Assembly (NCBI RefSeq): GCF_033096465.1
Contig: NZ_AP028156.1
Span: forward strand, 1,940,501 to 2,004,500
Direction of reading: 5' to 3'
From: Blautia luti
Lineage (GTDB): Bacteria; Bacillota; Clostridia; Lachnospirales; Lachnospiraceae
Length of the DNA stretch: 64,000 nucleotides
Positions 54,564 through 63,466 of this stretch are shown here, one piece after another. The notes under the pieces were generated by a model. The model ran no database searches. It saw only the letters and a list, made by a program, of their open reading frames with translations, and had not been told where the DNA came from. The translations under genes were made by a program, and so were the position numbers. Within the stretch, counting starts at the first letter, position 1. Every line of letters begins with the position of its first letter.

Positions 54564-57500
54564 CTATTTTATTTTTGCCAAAAGATCCACTTTTAATGCT
54601 TTCTTTCCTTCCTGAGCAACTTCCACTCCCTGGAATTTCTCATAATTCACTTTCACACCATCATCCAGGTCAATCTCAATTCTCTTATTGGCAATATGAG
54701 CAATGGCTTCATCATAAATCTTCATTTCAGCAAGCTGCTTTGTATATTTGGTCACTGCTTTTGTTGCCTTTGATTTCTCCGATGCTGATGATGCATTGTC
54801 AATAGTATACTGAGCACTCTGCATAGCTGTCTCTACATATTTCTGTGCCCGGTGTAAATAATCTGTTCTTACACATCCCACGGTATCAGCATCGTAACGG
54901 TGCATGTAAATCAATGCTTTAAATCCATTTTGTTTTCCGCTATCAAACAACCAGTAAATTGGTCTCTTCTGATATACTTTCAGATGATCTGCATAAAAAT
55001 CTTTTAGGAAATAATTACGGATAACTTCTCTGGAAGTATCACCTTTGTTGCCTAATGCGTTTGCAATGAAATCCAGGTTTTCTTCTAAGGTATCTGCACT
55101 GTAAACCGTTTTTACAAATTCTACAAAACGTGCAACAATATCATCTGTGAAAAATTCTTCATCTGTTATTGGTATACAATTATCTTCATCTGGCAAATAC
55201 TCTTCATACATCCGTGTATCTAATATATCTCCAGAACATATTAAACCAGGATAATCGATACTATATCGCCCAAACATACATCCTACAAAATATGATACAA
55301 ATGCTTTACATGCCTCAGTCAAAGTACAGATTTTAAGAGATATACTTTCTTCTTTTACTTCCGCTGACATTTCTTCCTGTAGCTGGTATAATTCTATAAA
55401 TTTAAAATTAATTCGTTCTTCATTTCTTTTTAGTATTTTTCTTTTCTGTTTACTTTTTTTTACCCATGCTTGATAAGATTCTTTTAATGTATCATATTGA
55501 TCAATTAGTGGTGATCGTACAAAATCCCATGATTGCTCATATGAATCCCAATCATCCTTCATAATTTGCACATTTTCTTTTACCATCTCGATTACATTTT
55601 CTTTATCATTCTGTGGCATTTGCAAAATAGGTAATCGAGCAATATAACCGCAATTGAAATCTAAGGTAGGTGATAAAAATTCCAAATATTTCATTGCCAC
55701 ATTACTGTTTAAAAAACCTGCATAATAATTTAAATTATCTTCGCTATCCGCAAATAAACTTTCACCCTTATTATCAAAAATAAATCCATGTCCAAATCTT
55801 CTAACACCAATTTGTCCTCCCGAAATTGTAGACCAAGTAATTCCAGGTTCCATAAAATGCTGATAGTTTGCAATTACTGCACTAGGAATTGCTCTCATTT
55901 CTGCCGCATCATCTTTCCAGTCAACTACATATTCATTATTACCATACCACTTACGGTAACTTCCACCTTTATTATAAGGATACCAGCGTTTATAGTGTGA
56001 TTCATTTTTATCAATTTTCTTTGCCCCTAAATTCAATTTATCTTCGGATACCTCATGCCAAAATCTTAAAAACCTATCATTGTTTGATGTTGAATTACCT
56101 TTACGAGGTTCAGATACGTCACCTAATTTTTTAGATTTATTAAAAACATCTATTACAGCCTTCGATGCCCAATACGCTATAGGCATTCCTGGTATAACCT
56201 TATATGAGTCTTGCTTTGCTGAATAATCATTTTCTTCACTATGAAATGCGTTTTCTTTTTCAACGGCATTATCCATCTGAACTAGTCTTTTATATCGGCT
56301 AATAAAATCGTTGCAATATACATTACGAACTGTAAAAGTTGCTGTTTGAACAACTTCTCCACCTATTTCTTCAAATGCTTTTGTTCCTAAGTGAACTAAA
56401 TTCTCAAACAACATCTTGTACAAATCTTCTCGTAGAGTCAAAAAGCTGGACAAAAACATAAAAGAATGTTGAGTAATCATACTCATAACTCCATTATACT
56501 TTAACATTGTCGTTACTTTTTTTATAAAAACAGCATACATGTCTGCTTTATAAGCTTCATATTCTTTCTTTACTATTTTTAGCAGTGAAGAATTCATTCC
56601 CCGATTTCTCATATATGGTGGATTTGTCACAACTACATCATATTTCTGTTCAAGGTTTCGAGCTATTCTTATCAATTTTCTTAACAGCACCTGTGTTTCT
56701 TCACTTCCGACACTCTCAAATGAAATCTGTCCTGTTGTGCCTAAATCATCTACAAATTTTTCCAGCACATTCCAATCACAAGCATCTATATTCAAGATAG
56801 ATCCATACTCTCTGGCATTTTTAAATGTATGCAGTAATCCTTCAATCTGCATCGTAGCCAGATTTCGTTCCATTTCACTCAAATGTGTTCCAAAGAACTG
56901 CAGATGATTCCGATTAATTTCATTGCTCTCTACAATCGCATAGACTTTCGGCTCTGGCTTTCCATCTCTTCCGCGCAGAAATCGTCGGTTATATCCACGC
57001 CCCTTCATCATAACTGCAAAATATGCAAGCTGATATGCTCTCTGGTCAATATCCAGTCCGTGAATATTGTATTCTACAATCTCAAATGCTGCTTCTCTCT
57101 TGTCATATCCGGCACTTTCATAGATATCCATCAGTACATCAAACATTGCAATCAGGATATGACCGCTTCCCATACATGGATCAATACAGGTAATATCTGT
57201 AGGCTTCAGTTCTTTGTATGAAGTACGGATTTCTGCCAGTTTTACATTAACAGAATCTTCCTGCTCTGCCTCCGGAAGATAGTATTTCCATCCAAATCTT
57301 TCTGCAGTTGCTTTTTCATCTGTACCTGAATCAACCGCCCTTAAATGTTCAATCCAGATTCTTCCCACAGAGTTTTCTACCATATAGCGAACAATCCAGT
57401 CTGGTGTGAAAAGCTGAGTTGCCGCTGGAATTCTTTCTTTTGTGATTTTTACGTTCTTTTTCAGTTTTGCAAAGGTATCATCTTTTAATTCTGTGTTGTA

Positions 57501-58217
57501 ATACTGATACAGCCATCCAATGATCTCAACCTGTCCGGTTGGATTTCCTTCTGCATCCAATGTTGACACATCAAAGTCAGCTTCCGGAATACCTGTTTCT
57601 GGATTCACCAGCATATAGATAACATCATCTTTATTCGTATAAGAAATACCAAACAGCAATTCCATATAATCAGAATCTGCCTCAAAGAGTCCCGGCAGAA
57701 TATCATGCAACTGATGACACTGTTTTAGGAATAATTTGCAATACAATTTATCCGTATCTTCAGATGTACCACTCATTTTCCAGTTGATAATTTCTTCTTT
57801 TTCCTGTGCAGTCAGGTCTAAATCTACATCCGGTGCCTGTGTCACAAGATCCGGCTCCATCTTCCCTTCTTTTTCGGAAGAAAGTACACGAACTCTGGTT
57901 GGAAGATAGTCGTTCACTTCCATAAAACGGATCGCACAGATTCTGTTGAACCAGGTATAAGCTACTTCTTCTACAACTGCCTCAAATCCACGGGATTCAA
58001 TCTGGGATACCAGTCGTCTTCTCTGTTCACATTGTCTTTTATTCAATGTTACTTCTGTTCCTGCAACGGTCTGGTATACTTCAAAGTCTGATCCTTTTGT
58101 GATTGGTTCACTGCATGATTTTTCTGTAATTCCAAGCATACCGGCTTTATCTGTAACAGAATCAATCAGTTTTTTTCTTGCTTCTATGGCAAATTTCTTT
58201 ATCGCATTCTTGTTCAT
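54564..58217 (-). CDS. pglX: BREX adenine-specific DNA methyltransferase PglX
   Basis: 1217-residue type 1 BREX methyltransferase that marks host DNA at N6-adenine in a short asymmetric site. SAM motif I is DPCMGSGHI (about 345) and catalytic motif IV is TNPPYM (about 531). The second half contains the target-recognition region and a long helical end. GGGAGG precedes ATG 58217, and brxC ends 25 nt upstream. The middle part (about 55.2-56.6 kb) is visibly more AT-rich than the flanks (15 and 19 G+C in 60-base lines at 55441 and 55921 against 23 at 57241), consistent with exchange of the recognition segment. The reading frame is intact, so it should be active. Confidence 0.95.
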   Translation of the reverse strand: MNKNAIKKFAIEARKKLIDSVTDKAGMLGITEKSCSEPITKGSDFEVYQTVAGTEVTLNKRQCEQRRRLVSQIESRGFEAVVEEVAYTWFNRICAIRFMEVNDYLPTRVRVLSSEKEGKMEPDLVTQAPDVDLDLTAQEKEEIINWKMSGTSEDTDKLYCKLFLKQCHQLHDILPGLFEADSDYMELLFGISYTNKDDVIYMLVNPETGIPEADFDVSTLDAEGNPTGQVEIIGWLYQYYNTELKDDTFAKLKKNVKITKERIPAATQLFTPDWIVRYMVENSVGRIWIEHLRAVDSGTDEKATAERFGWKYYLPEAEQEDSVNVKLAEIRTSYKELKPTDITCIDPCMGSGHILIAMFDVLMDIYESAGYDKREAAFEIVEYNIHGLDIDQRAYQLAYFAVMMKGRGYNRRFLRGRDGKPEPKVYAIVESNEINRNHLQFFGTHLSEMERNLATMQIEGLLHTFKNAREYGSILNIDACDWNVLEKFVDDLGTTGQISFESVGSEETQVLLRKLIRIARNLEQKYDVVVTNPPYMRNRGMNSSLLKIVKKEYEAYKADMYAVFIKKVTTMLKYNGVMSMITQHSFMFLSSFLTLREDLYKMLFENLVHLGTKAFEEIGGEVVQTATFTVRNVYCNDFISRYKRLVQMDNAVEKENAFHSEENDYSAKQDSYKVIPGMPIAYWASKAVIDVFNKSKKLGDVSEPRKGNSTSNNDRFLRFWHEVSEDKLNLGAKKIDKNESHYKRWYPYNKGGSYRKWYGNNEYVVDWKDDAAEMRAIPSAVIANYQHFMEPGITWSTISGGQIGVRRFGHGFIFDNKGESLFADSEDNLNYYAGFLNSNVAMKYLEFLSPTLDFNCGYIARLPILQMPQNDKENVIEMVKENVQIMKDDWDSYEQSWDFVRSPLIDQYDTLKESYQAWVKKSKQKRKILKRNEERINFKFIELYQLQEEMSAEVKEESISLKICTLTEACKAFVSYFVGCMFGRYSIDYPGLICSGDILDTRMYEEYLPDEDNCIPITDEEFFTDDIVARFVEFVKTVYSADTLEENLDFIANALGNKGDTSREVIRNYFLKDFYADHLKVYQKRPIYWLFDSGKQNGFKALIYMHRYDADTVGCVRTDYLHRAQKYVETAMQSAQYTIDNASSASEKSKATKAVTKYTKQLAEMKIYDEAIAHIANKRIEIDLDDGVKVNYEKFQGVEVAQEGKKALKVDLLAKIK

Positions 58218-58242
58218 GTACTGTTTCCTCCCACTGGAATGA

Positions 58243-61200
58243 TTAGCTTAATGTAATAATCGTATTTTCATCCAGCTCGTTTAATAATTTTTTCTTCATT
58301 TCTGCCAGGAACTTATCAATATCCTGTTCATTCTCAATCGAATAGGTTCTCGCACCTGCCACACTGCTAAGAGATACATTCTTACGTTTCTTTTGCTGAA
58401 CTGGCGGATTTACTGGTTTCGGTGGCTCTGTATGACCGCCACCTGTTGGTGGTGTTACCGGATCAATTGGTGGTTTTGGAACTACTGGCGGACGATGTGT
58501 TTCTTCGTATTCTGTAATCTCATCCATGCAACGAAGCTTCAATGTGTCACTTTCCAGTCTGATATTTTTAACTGCCGCAATCTCATGGGATGTATCCAGT
58601 TTCTGTTTTAATTCTGCAAAGGCATTTACAAACTTGTCCCTGAATACAGATGCAAATTCTTTTTCATCCAACGTATGTAATACTTTTTCCAGATCATCAT
58701 CCACAATCGGACGCATCTCTTCTGCTTCTTTTTCAAGCAAAGCACCATACTGCTGTACAAACTTTATAGACATATCCGGCAGTTTCTGAATCTGGCTAAA
58801 TGGATTTTTCGCTGTCACAATAGCTTCCATCTGGGCAACATTATCCATGATTTCCTGTTCACGGATATAGGTTTTACTGTTTTCAAACATTTGAATCTGT
58901 TCCAGTGCTTTTTCGAAGATCTTTTTCTGACCGCCTTTAAAGAAGTCAAATACCGGTGCAGTATCATCTGCATCGTCTAACAGATCATCTCGCTTTTTAT
59001 CTACTGTTTTAAAGAACTCTACCGGCTCTTTGATAGCCAAAAGTTCTTCCAGATTTTTCTTCGCCTGTTCCATCAGGGATTTACAAGGCAGCTTCGGATT
59101 TACACGGTATTCAATCATGATTTCACCGAAAGTATCCAGCTTATCCTGTGCTTTATTCTTAAAGTTTCTCATAATAGTATCGTCATCATCGCTGGATACG
59201 GAGAAACCAAAATAATCTTTCAACACTTCTTTTACGGAACGGATCTGTCCGTCTGTCGCCCGTTCTCTGATATCAATCAGCAGTTTCTCGACAAATTCAC
59301 GTTTTGTCAGGTAACGTACCAGTTCCTCTTTCGTATTGGACCACATGGATAAACTTTGGCTGTTATAGGTAAGGGATACTCTTCCCATCTTAAAGAGCAT
59401 AGCAACCAGCCACTGTACATCTTTCGGATCAAAACCATACGGAGCTGCCCCGAATTTATCCTGCAGAGATTTCAGAGAAGTCTTCATATGTCTTGCATTG
59501 TTAAGACCGATGACCTGAATCACTTCTTCCAGTGCTAATTTATTCGGTGTAGTATCACTGGTTCCAAGGAAAGAAAGCTGTCCATCGTTGCCATTGAATA
59601 CTGCAGCGATATCAGAAAGCTCCGGAGCTGTTTCCATATAGGTCAGCTTGTTATACTGCATGGCTACTAACTTGCCAAGTGCTTCGTTGATACGACTTGC
59701 CGGTTCTTTGGCTGAGATATTTGCTTTATCTCCGTTCACATAGATATCTGCATGTTTCAATGCATCCTCAATAAAGATGCGGATACGGTCTTTCTTTTCA
59801 ATACGTTCATCTTCTTTTGCACGACGGATGCTGTCAAAGCTTCCTCTTGCACCAGAAGCATTTTTATTCAGGAACTTATAAATTTTAATGGAGTCAGTAA
59901 TCTCATCCAGGAAGGTACTATCGTTCGGTAATTTTACAATCACACTATGTTCCTGTGCAGAAAGCATACGCAGAGCAGAATCCGGATAATCTTCCCCATA
60001 TGGTGTGATGATGGATACTCCGATATCATTGGACTGATTTCCCTTGAAATAACGATCATCTACCTTCTGGTTGAATGGGAATAAATACCGGCTACTGTAA
60101 CGATATTTCTTATCTGTAAAGATTTCCTCGAAGATTACGGTAGATGCTTCTCCAATAATCTCACCCATTTCTACGGATTCGTTATTGATGGCATTATTGA
60201 TTTCCTGTTCTTCATTGGTCAGGAAGATATAGATTTCTCCATTTTTCTGTACCAGTGTCTCTCGGATCAGTTTCTTTAAGGATTCTTCTATCTTCCCACG
60301 GATTTCAATACGGTCATCGTCAATATTAGAGATCATCAGCGTAGTAAGGTTATCTACGTTTGCTTTGATTTCTTTGACGTATTTAATCATAAACAGCACT
60401 TTCAGCAATTCTACATCGAACTCGTCCAGTCTGCTATTGTCTTCTGCATCGGTAATAACCTGACTATGCTGATGATCAATAAATTTATGCAGTGGATCAT
60501 AGAAATAGCTAAACGGTACCAGTACACCTTCCTGGCTGTCTTTTAACCTGATTGCAGACTCCTGGAACAGTGCTAACATAGAACGGGACTGGTCAGATAA
60601 ATGCTTTCCACTGGCTCCATGGGTACGCACTGCCGTCAGTACCTGTCCAAGCAAGTTGAACTGATATGGAATAAACGGATAACAGTCTGCAAAATCTGTT
60701 TTATCTGTATATAATTTTTTATCTGCTGTATCTGCTGTAAATGTGATCAGATTCTTGATAATGGATTCTTTCTGCTCATATAACAGCTTCAATGCAGATT
60801 CTGCAATCTCATTTTTCTCCAGGATACGTTTCCGTATAACTTCATCCACGTTGGATGCAGACAGGGATAATCTGGTATCAAAACGTCCCTGAATCTTTGA
60901 GAAGTCATTTCCTTTTGTCTTTGTGATAGAATCAATATCTTCCTGGCTGGTAACGATGACCCATGCTTTTCCTCTGCAGGCAGTTCCCAGATCTTCTACG
61001 ATGGTCTGTAAGTTCAACATTAACTGAGTGTCGTCAGCAATGTACTGTCCGATCTCATCTACAAGAAAAATAACGTGATGGTTCGGTCCTTTTTTCTCAC
61101 AGTACTCTTTGACCAGAGATACAAACTTCTCAATACTGAGGTCATAGCTTCCCTTTGCATTCTTACACCAGTTGCGGGCAGCCTCCTCACTCATGAAATC

Positions 61201-61848
61201 CATATCCACGATTGTTTTTACGATTTTATCCTGAATAACTGCAAAAGCCTGTCTCTTTTTCTCCCAAGGTGCCCCTGCAATCTCTTCAAATTTCTCCTTG
61301 AACTCTTCAAATCTGCCTTCGTTATCCAGCTGGCGTTCAAATTCTGCAAGATATGGAATAGATCCGCAGTATCCCTGCATTTCATTAAATACCTTCATGA
61401 AAACTTCCACGATAGCTTCTTTCCCTGAGCCAACCTTTGCAGATCCTTTGGAATCAATATTAAAGAGCATAACATCAGAAGAAATGGTTCCGGAATTGGT
61501 CATCTTGGCAATCAGCATCGGATCATCGATTTTCTTTCCGTCTGTAAAGTACTCGATAGCTCTCTTTCCTTCTACCACACTGTTTTTTAACAGATAAGAA
61601 AGAATCTTTAAGAAGTGAGATTTACCACTTCCAAAGAAACCGGAGATCCAGACACCCATTTTGTCCGTATTGTTATTGATCCCCTTTTCATAGTTATCGA
61701 AAAAATCACGGAAATGTTTTAACAGTTCTTTTGTTACTACATATTCGTCCAATTCCTGATATACGTTTTCTTCATCAGACTGACCTACTTTGATTACGCC
61801 CTTAATATCACGGTCAATCTGTTTCTCAAACATCTCTTTAATCTGCAT
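58243..61848 (-). CDS. brxC: BREX P-loop ATPase BrxC
   Basis: 1201-residue ATPase of type 1 BREX (BrxC/PglY family). Walker A is GFFGSGKSH (about 70-78) and the Walker B-like VIFLVDEIGQY lies near 258-270, followed by WVIVTSQEDID as sensor. A Pro-rich linker (PPVVPKPPIDPVTPPTGG) lies close to the C-terminus and ends in a short basic helix. AAAGGAG precedes the start. It lies 17 nt after brxB and 25 nt before pglX. BrxC is required for BREX methylation and restriction in studied systems. Confidence 0.95.
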   Translation of the reverse strand: MQIKEMFEKQIDRDIKGVIKVGQSDEENVYQELDEYVVTKELLKHFRDFFDNYEKGINNNTDKMGVWISGFFGSGKSHFLKILSYLLKNSVVEGKRAIEYFTDGKKIDDPMLIAKMTNSGTISSDVMLFNIDSKGSAKVGSGKEAIVEVFMKVFNEMQGYCGSIPYLAEFERQLDNEGRFEEFKEKFEEIAGAPWEKKRQAFAVIQDKIVKTIVDMDFMSEEAARNWCKNAKGSYDLSIEKFVSLVKEYCEKKGPNHHVIFLVDEIGQYIADDTQLMLNLQTIVEDLGTACRGKAWVIVTSQEDIDSITKTKGNDFSKIQGRFDTRLSLSASNVDEVIRKRILEKNEIAESALKLLYEQKESIIKNLITFTADTADKKLYTDKTDFADCYPFIPYQFNLLGQVLTAVRTHGASGKHLSDQSRSMLALFQESAIRLKDSQEGVLVPFSYFYDPLHKFIDHQHSQVITDAEDNSRLDEFDVELLKVLFMIKYVKEIKANVDNLTTLMISNIDDDRIEIRGKIEESLKKLIRETLVQKNGEIYIFLTNEEQEINNAINNESVEMGEIIGEASTVIFEEIFTDKKYRYSSRYLFPFNQKVDDRYFKGNQSNDIGVSIITPYGEDYPDSALRMLSAQEHSVIVKLPNDSTFLDEITDSIKIYKFLNKNASGARGSFDSIRRAKEDERIEKKDRIRIFIEDALKHADIYVNGDKANISAKEPASRINEALGKLVAMQYNKLTYMETAPELSDIAAVFNGNDGQLSFLGTSDTTPNKLALEEVIQVIGLNNARHMKTSLKSLQDKFGAAPYGFDPKDVQWLVAMLFKMGRVSLTYNSQSLSMWSNTKEELVRYLTKREFVEKLLIDIRERATDGQIRSVKEVLKDYFGFSVSSDDDDTIMRNFKNKAQDKLDTFGEIMIEYRVNPKLPCKSLMEQAKKNLEELLAIKEPVEFFKTVDKKRDDLLDDADDTAPVFDFFKGGQKKIFEKALEQIQMFENSKTYIREQEIMDNVAQMEAIVTAKNPFSQIQKLPDMSIKFVQQYGALLEKEAEEMRPIVDDDLEKVLHTLDEKEFASVFRDKFVNAFAELKQKLDTSHEIAAVKNIRLESDTLKLRCMDEITEYEETHRPPVVPKPPIDPVTPPTGGGHTEPPKPVNPPVQQKKRKNVSLSSVAGARTYSIENEQDIDKFLAEMKKKLLNELDENTIITLS

Positions 61849-61865
61849 TTTTCTTCTCCTTTGTT

Positions 61866-62453
61866 TTACACAAGCCGGAATGCCCGGTAATAATTTCTGG
61901 AATCCATCGTTCCAAATAATTTCAGATCCTGTCCGCTGTATTCTCCAGGATAAAACATCACAACCGGCACACTGTCCAGTACCTGATGTAAATTGTTCAA
62001 AATATTATGGCTCGCAATGATTGGATGGCATTTACCTACTCCTGTCAAAAAGATTACGCTGTCTGTCAAATCTTCCTGTAGAATCTTAGAGATAATCAGG
62101 TTCAGTTCGTTCGTTTCATCCAGTCCTAATGTCTCTACCAGACTGTCTGCCATATCAAAAAAGCCATTGTCTTTTTCCAGATCAAAGAAGGCTTCCAGAT
62201 ATCCTTCTTCCTCCAATACCTGAATCATCGTGTGAAACAGGTCAAATTCTATGATTTTAAAATCTTTATTGCCATTATTGATTCTGTCTTTTAAGTATGC
62301 GATATGATTGCGTACTTCCAGCTCTGCTCTCGGATCGTAATCAAACACATAATATCCGACTTCATTTCCTAGTCCTTTATTTTCACGGAAAGACTTTTCA
62401 GAAATCTTATCCTCAATCCGGTTCAGTCTTTCTTCCAAACTTAATCTTGCCAT
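61866..62453 (-). CDS. brxB: BREX protein BrxB (DUF1788)
   Basis: 195-residue DUF1788 protein. Diagnostic parts are YYVFDYDPRAELEVRNHI, IIEFDLFHTMIQVLEE, VIFLTGVGKCHPIIASHNIL and the closing PVVMFYPGEYSGQDLKLFG. It begins 2 nt after brxA, with GAAGGGAG inside the brxA end as ribosome site. It is expected to assemble with the other core BREX proteins. Confidence 0.95.
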   Translation of the reverse strand: MARLSLEERLNRIEDKISEKSFRENKGLGNEVGYYVFDYDPRAELEVRNHIAYLKDRINNGNKDFKIIEFDLFHTMIQVLEEEGYLEAFFDLEKDNGFFDMADSLVETLGLDETNELNLIISKILQEDLTDSVIFLTGVGKCHPIIASHNILNNLHQVLDSVPVVMFYPGEYSGQDLKLFGTMDSRNYYRAFRLV

Positions 62454-62455
62454 CC

Positions 62456-63046
62456 TTAGACTCCCTTCACTGCTTTCAAGTATTCGCCAAGCCCATTTGC
62501 AGTCAGTAATTCTTCTGTCCGGTAATCAATATGAATTGGCTTGATTGTTCTTGGTTTTGCACTGCTTTCCAGTAATCCTGCCTCAAACATCATTCTGGTA
62601 AAGCACTGTTTTAACTTCCGTACTGCAGTATCCGTCCAGCCAGCAACCACATCACTCTGCATTGCCTTATCTGCAAAAAAGACATTCAGATCCCGGTCTG
62701 TGATCTCCTTTTCACCTAATCGAATCTTCTCGTCATAGACTTCATGTAAAAACTCAAAAAATAATCTGCTGTCCATCAGAATTGTAATCAGATTCAAAAT
62801 CTTTGCGGTTTCTACATCACATGTGATAAACACCTGTAATACTGCTTCCGGTAAGGCAGATACTCTTCGGTATGTTCCATTCAGCACCTCATAGGCACGA
62901 TATTCTGCTTTCACCTGATAGATATTTTCCTCCCAGGCAATCTTGCGGATGTCTGCCTTGCTAAGTCCTTCCAGAATATAAGCTGCTGTTTTTCTGGACT
63001 CTTGCAACCAAAATAATTTTGATGTAAGTCCTGCACTGTATTCCAT
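62456..63046 (-). CDS. brxA: BREX protein BrxA (DUF1819)
   Basis: 196-residue DUF1819 protein, a small helical DNA-binding protein of the BREX core. Conserved features are LWLQE-like FWLQESRKTA near the start, LYR-like TYRRVSALPEAVL, FEFLHEVYDEK and the helix-rich end with WTDTAVRKLKQC. Its start overlaps the stop of the XRE gene (TAATG), so they are translationally coupled. It is the first core gene of the operon. Confidence 0.93.
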   Translation of the reverse strand: MEYSAGLTSKLFWLQESRKTAAYILEGLSKADIRKIAWEENIYQVKAEYRAYEVLNGTYRRVSALPEAVLQVFITCDVETAKILNLITILMDSRLFFEFLHEVYDEKIRLGEKEITDRDLNVFFADKAMQSDVVAGWTDTAVRKLKQCFTRMMFEAGLLESSAKPRTIKPIHIDYRTEELLTANGLGEYLKAVKGV

Positions 63047-63267
63047 TACTGTCCACCATCCTTCGTCTCTTTTTCATAATGGACAATATCTCCGAAATCA
63101 CAATCTAACTTCTCGCAGATCTTTTCCAGAACCTTCATGGAAACCAGCTCGTCATTGGTCATTTTTGCCACGGTGCTGCTGCTGATTCCCACCTGGTTCA
63201 TCATATCCACTTTCTTCATTTTTTTATCAATCAATAACTTCCATAATCCATTGTATGATACTGCCAT
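63046..63267 (-). CDS. XRE-type regulator at the head of the BREX operon
   Basis: 73-residue protein, a single Cro/C1-type HTH of the short YozG/DUF739-like kind: NGLWKLLIDKKMKKVDMMN, GISSSTVAKMTNDE and VLEKICEKLDCDFGDIV. ATG 63267 follows GAAGAGGG by 8 nt. It is the first gene of the operon, so it probably represses its own promoter and thereby the whole island. This differs from the WYL-domain BrxR regulators found before some BREX operons. Candidate operators lie between the promoter and this gene. Confidence 0.88.
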   Translation of the reverse strand: MAVSYNGLWKLLIDKKMKKVDMMNQVGISSSTVAKMTNDELVSMKVLEKICEKLDCDFGDIVHYEKETKDGGQ

Positions 63268-63312
63268 ATGTATTCCCTCTTCGTTATACACAACTTATGG
63301 TTTTCCTGTATT

Positions 63313-63352
63313 TTGAAAGTATATTTTTTCATTTTCGGTCTTACACTTTCAA
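63313..63352 (-). promoter_or_regulatory. Inverted repeat in the BREX leader (operator candidate)
   Basis: TTGAAAGT (63313-63320) and ACTTTCAA (63345-63352) form an 8-bp inverted repeat 24 nt apart, immediately after the expected transcription start. They are plausible binding sites for the XRE protein. Confidence 0.4.
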
Positions 63353-63360
63353 TCCATATT

Positions 63361-63389
63361 ATTGTACCATACTGTATGTTTTTCTTCAA
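63361..63389 (-). promoter_or_regulatory. Promoter of the BREX operon
   Basis: On the minus strand TTGAAG (63384-63389), 17-nt spacer and TACAAT (63361-63366), about 95 nt before the first start codon. It is the only clear promoter found for the long minus-strand run. Confidence 0.6.
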
Positions 63390-63466
63390 TGATAAGTGCA
63401 AATGGGAACTTCGACTTTGCGAATGATTCATTTGAAAAATCTAAGGGAGTCGCATGACCTTTTCTT

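Noticed and set aside
54407-54805. A 132-residue plus-strand open frame antisense to the end of pglX and its spacer.
   Set aside because: No ribosome site, no family resemblance, and it overlaps the strongly supported pglX coding sequence.
22178-63267. A CRISPR array or cas genes in the defence island.
   Set aside because: No regularly spaced direct repeats were seen and no Cas-like protein is encoded; the RT is not fused to Cas1.
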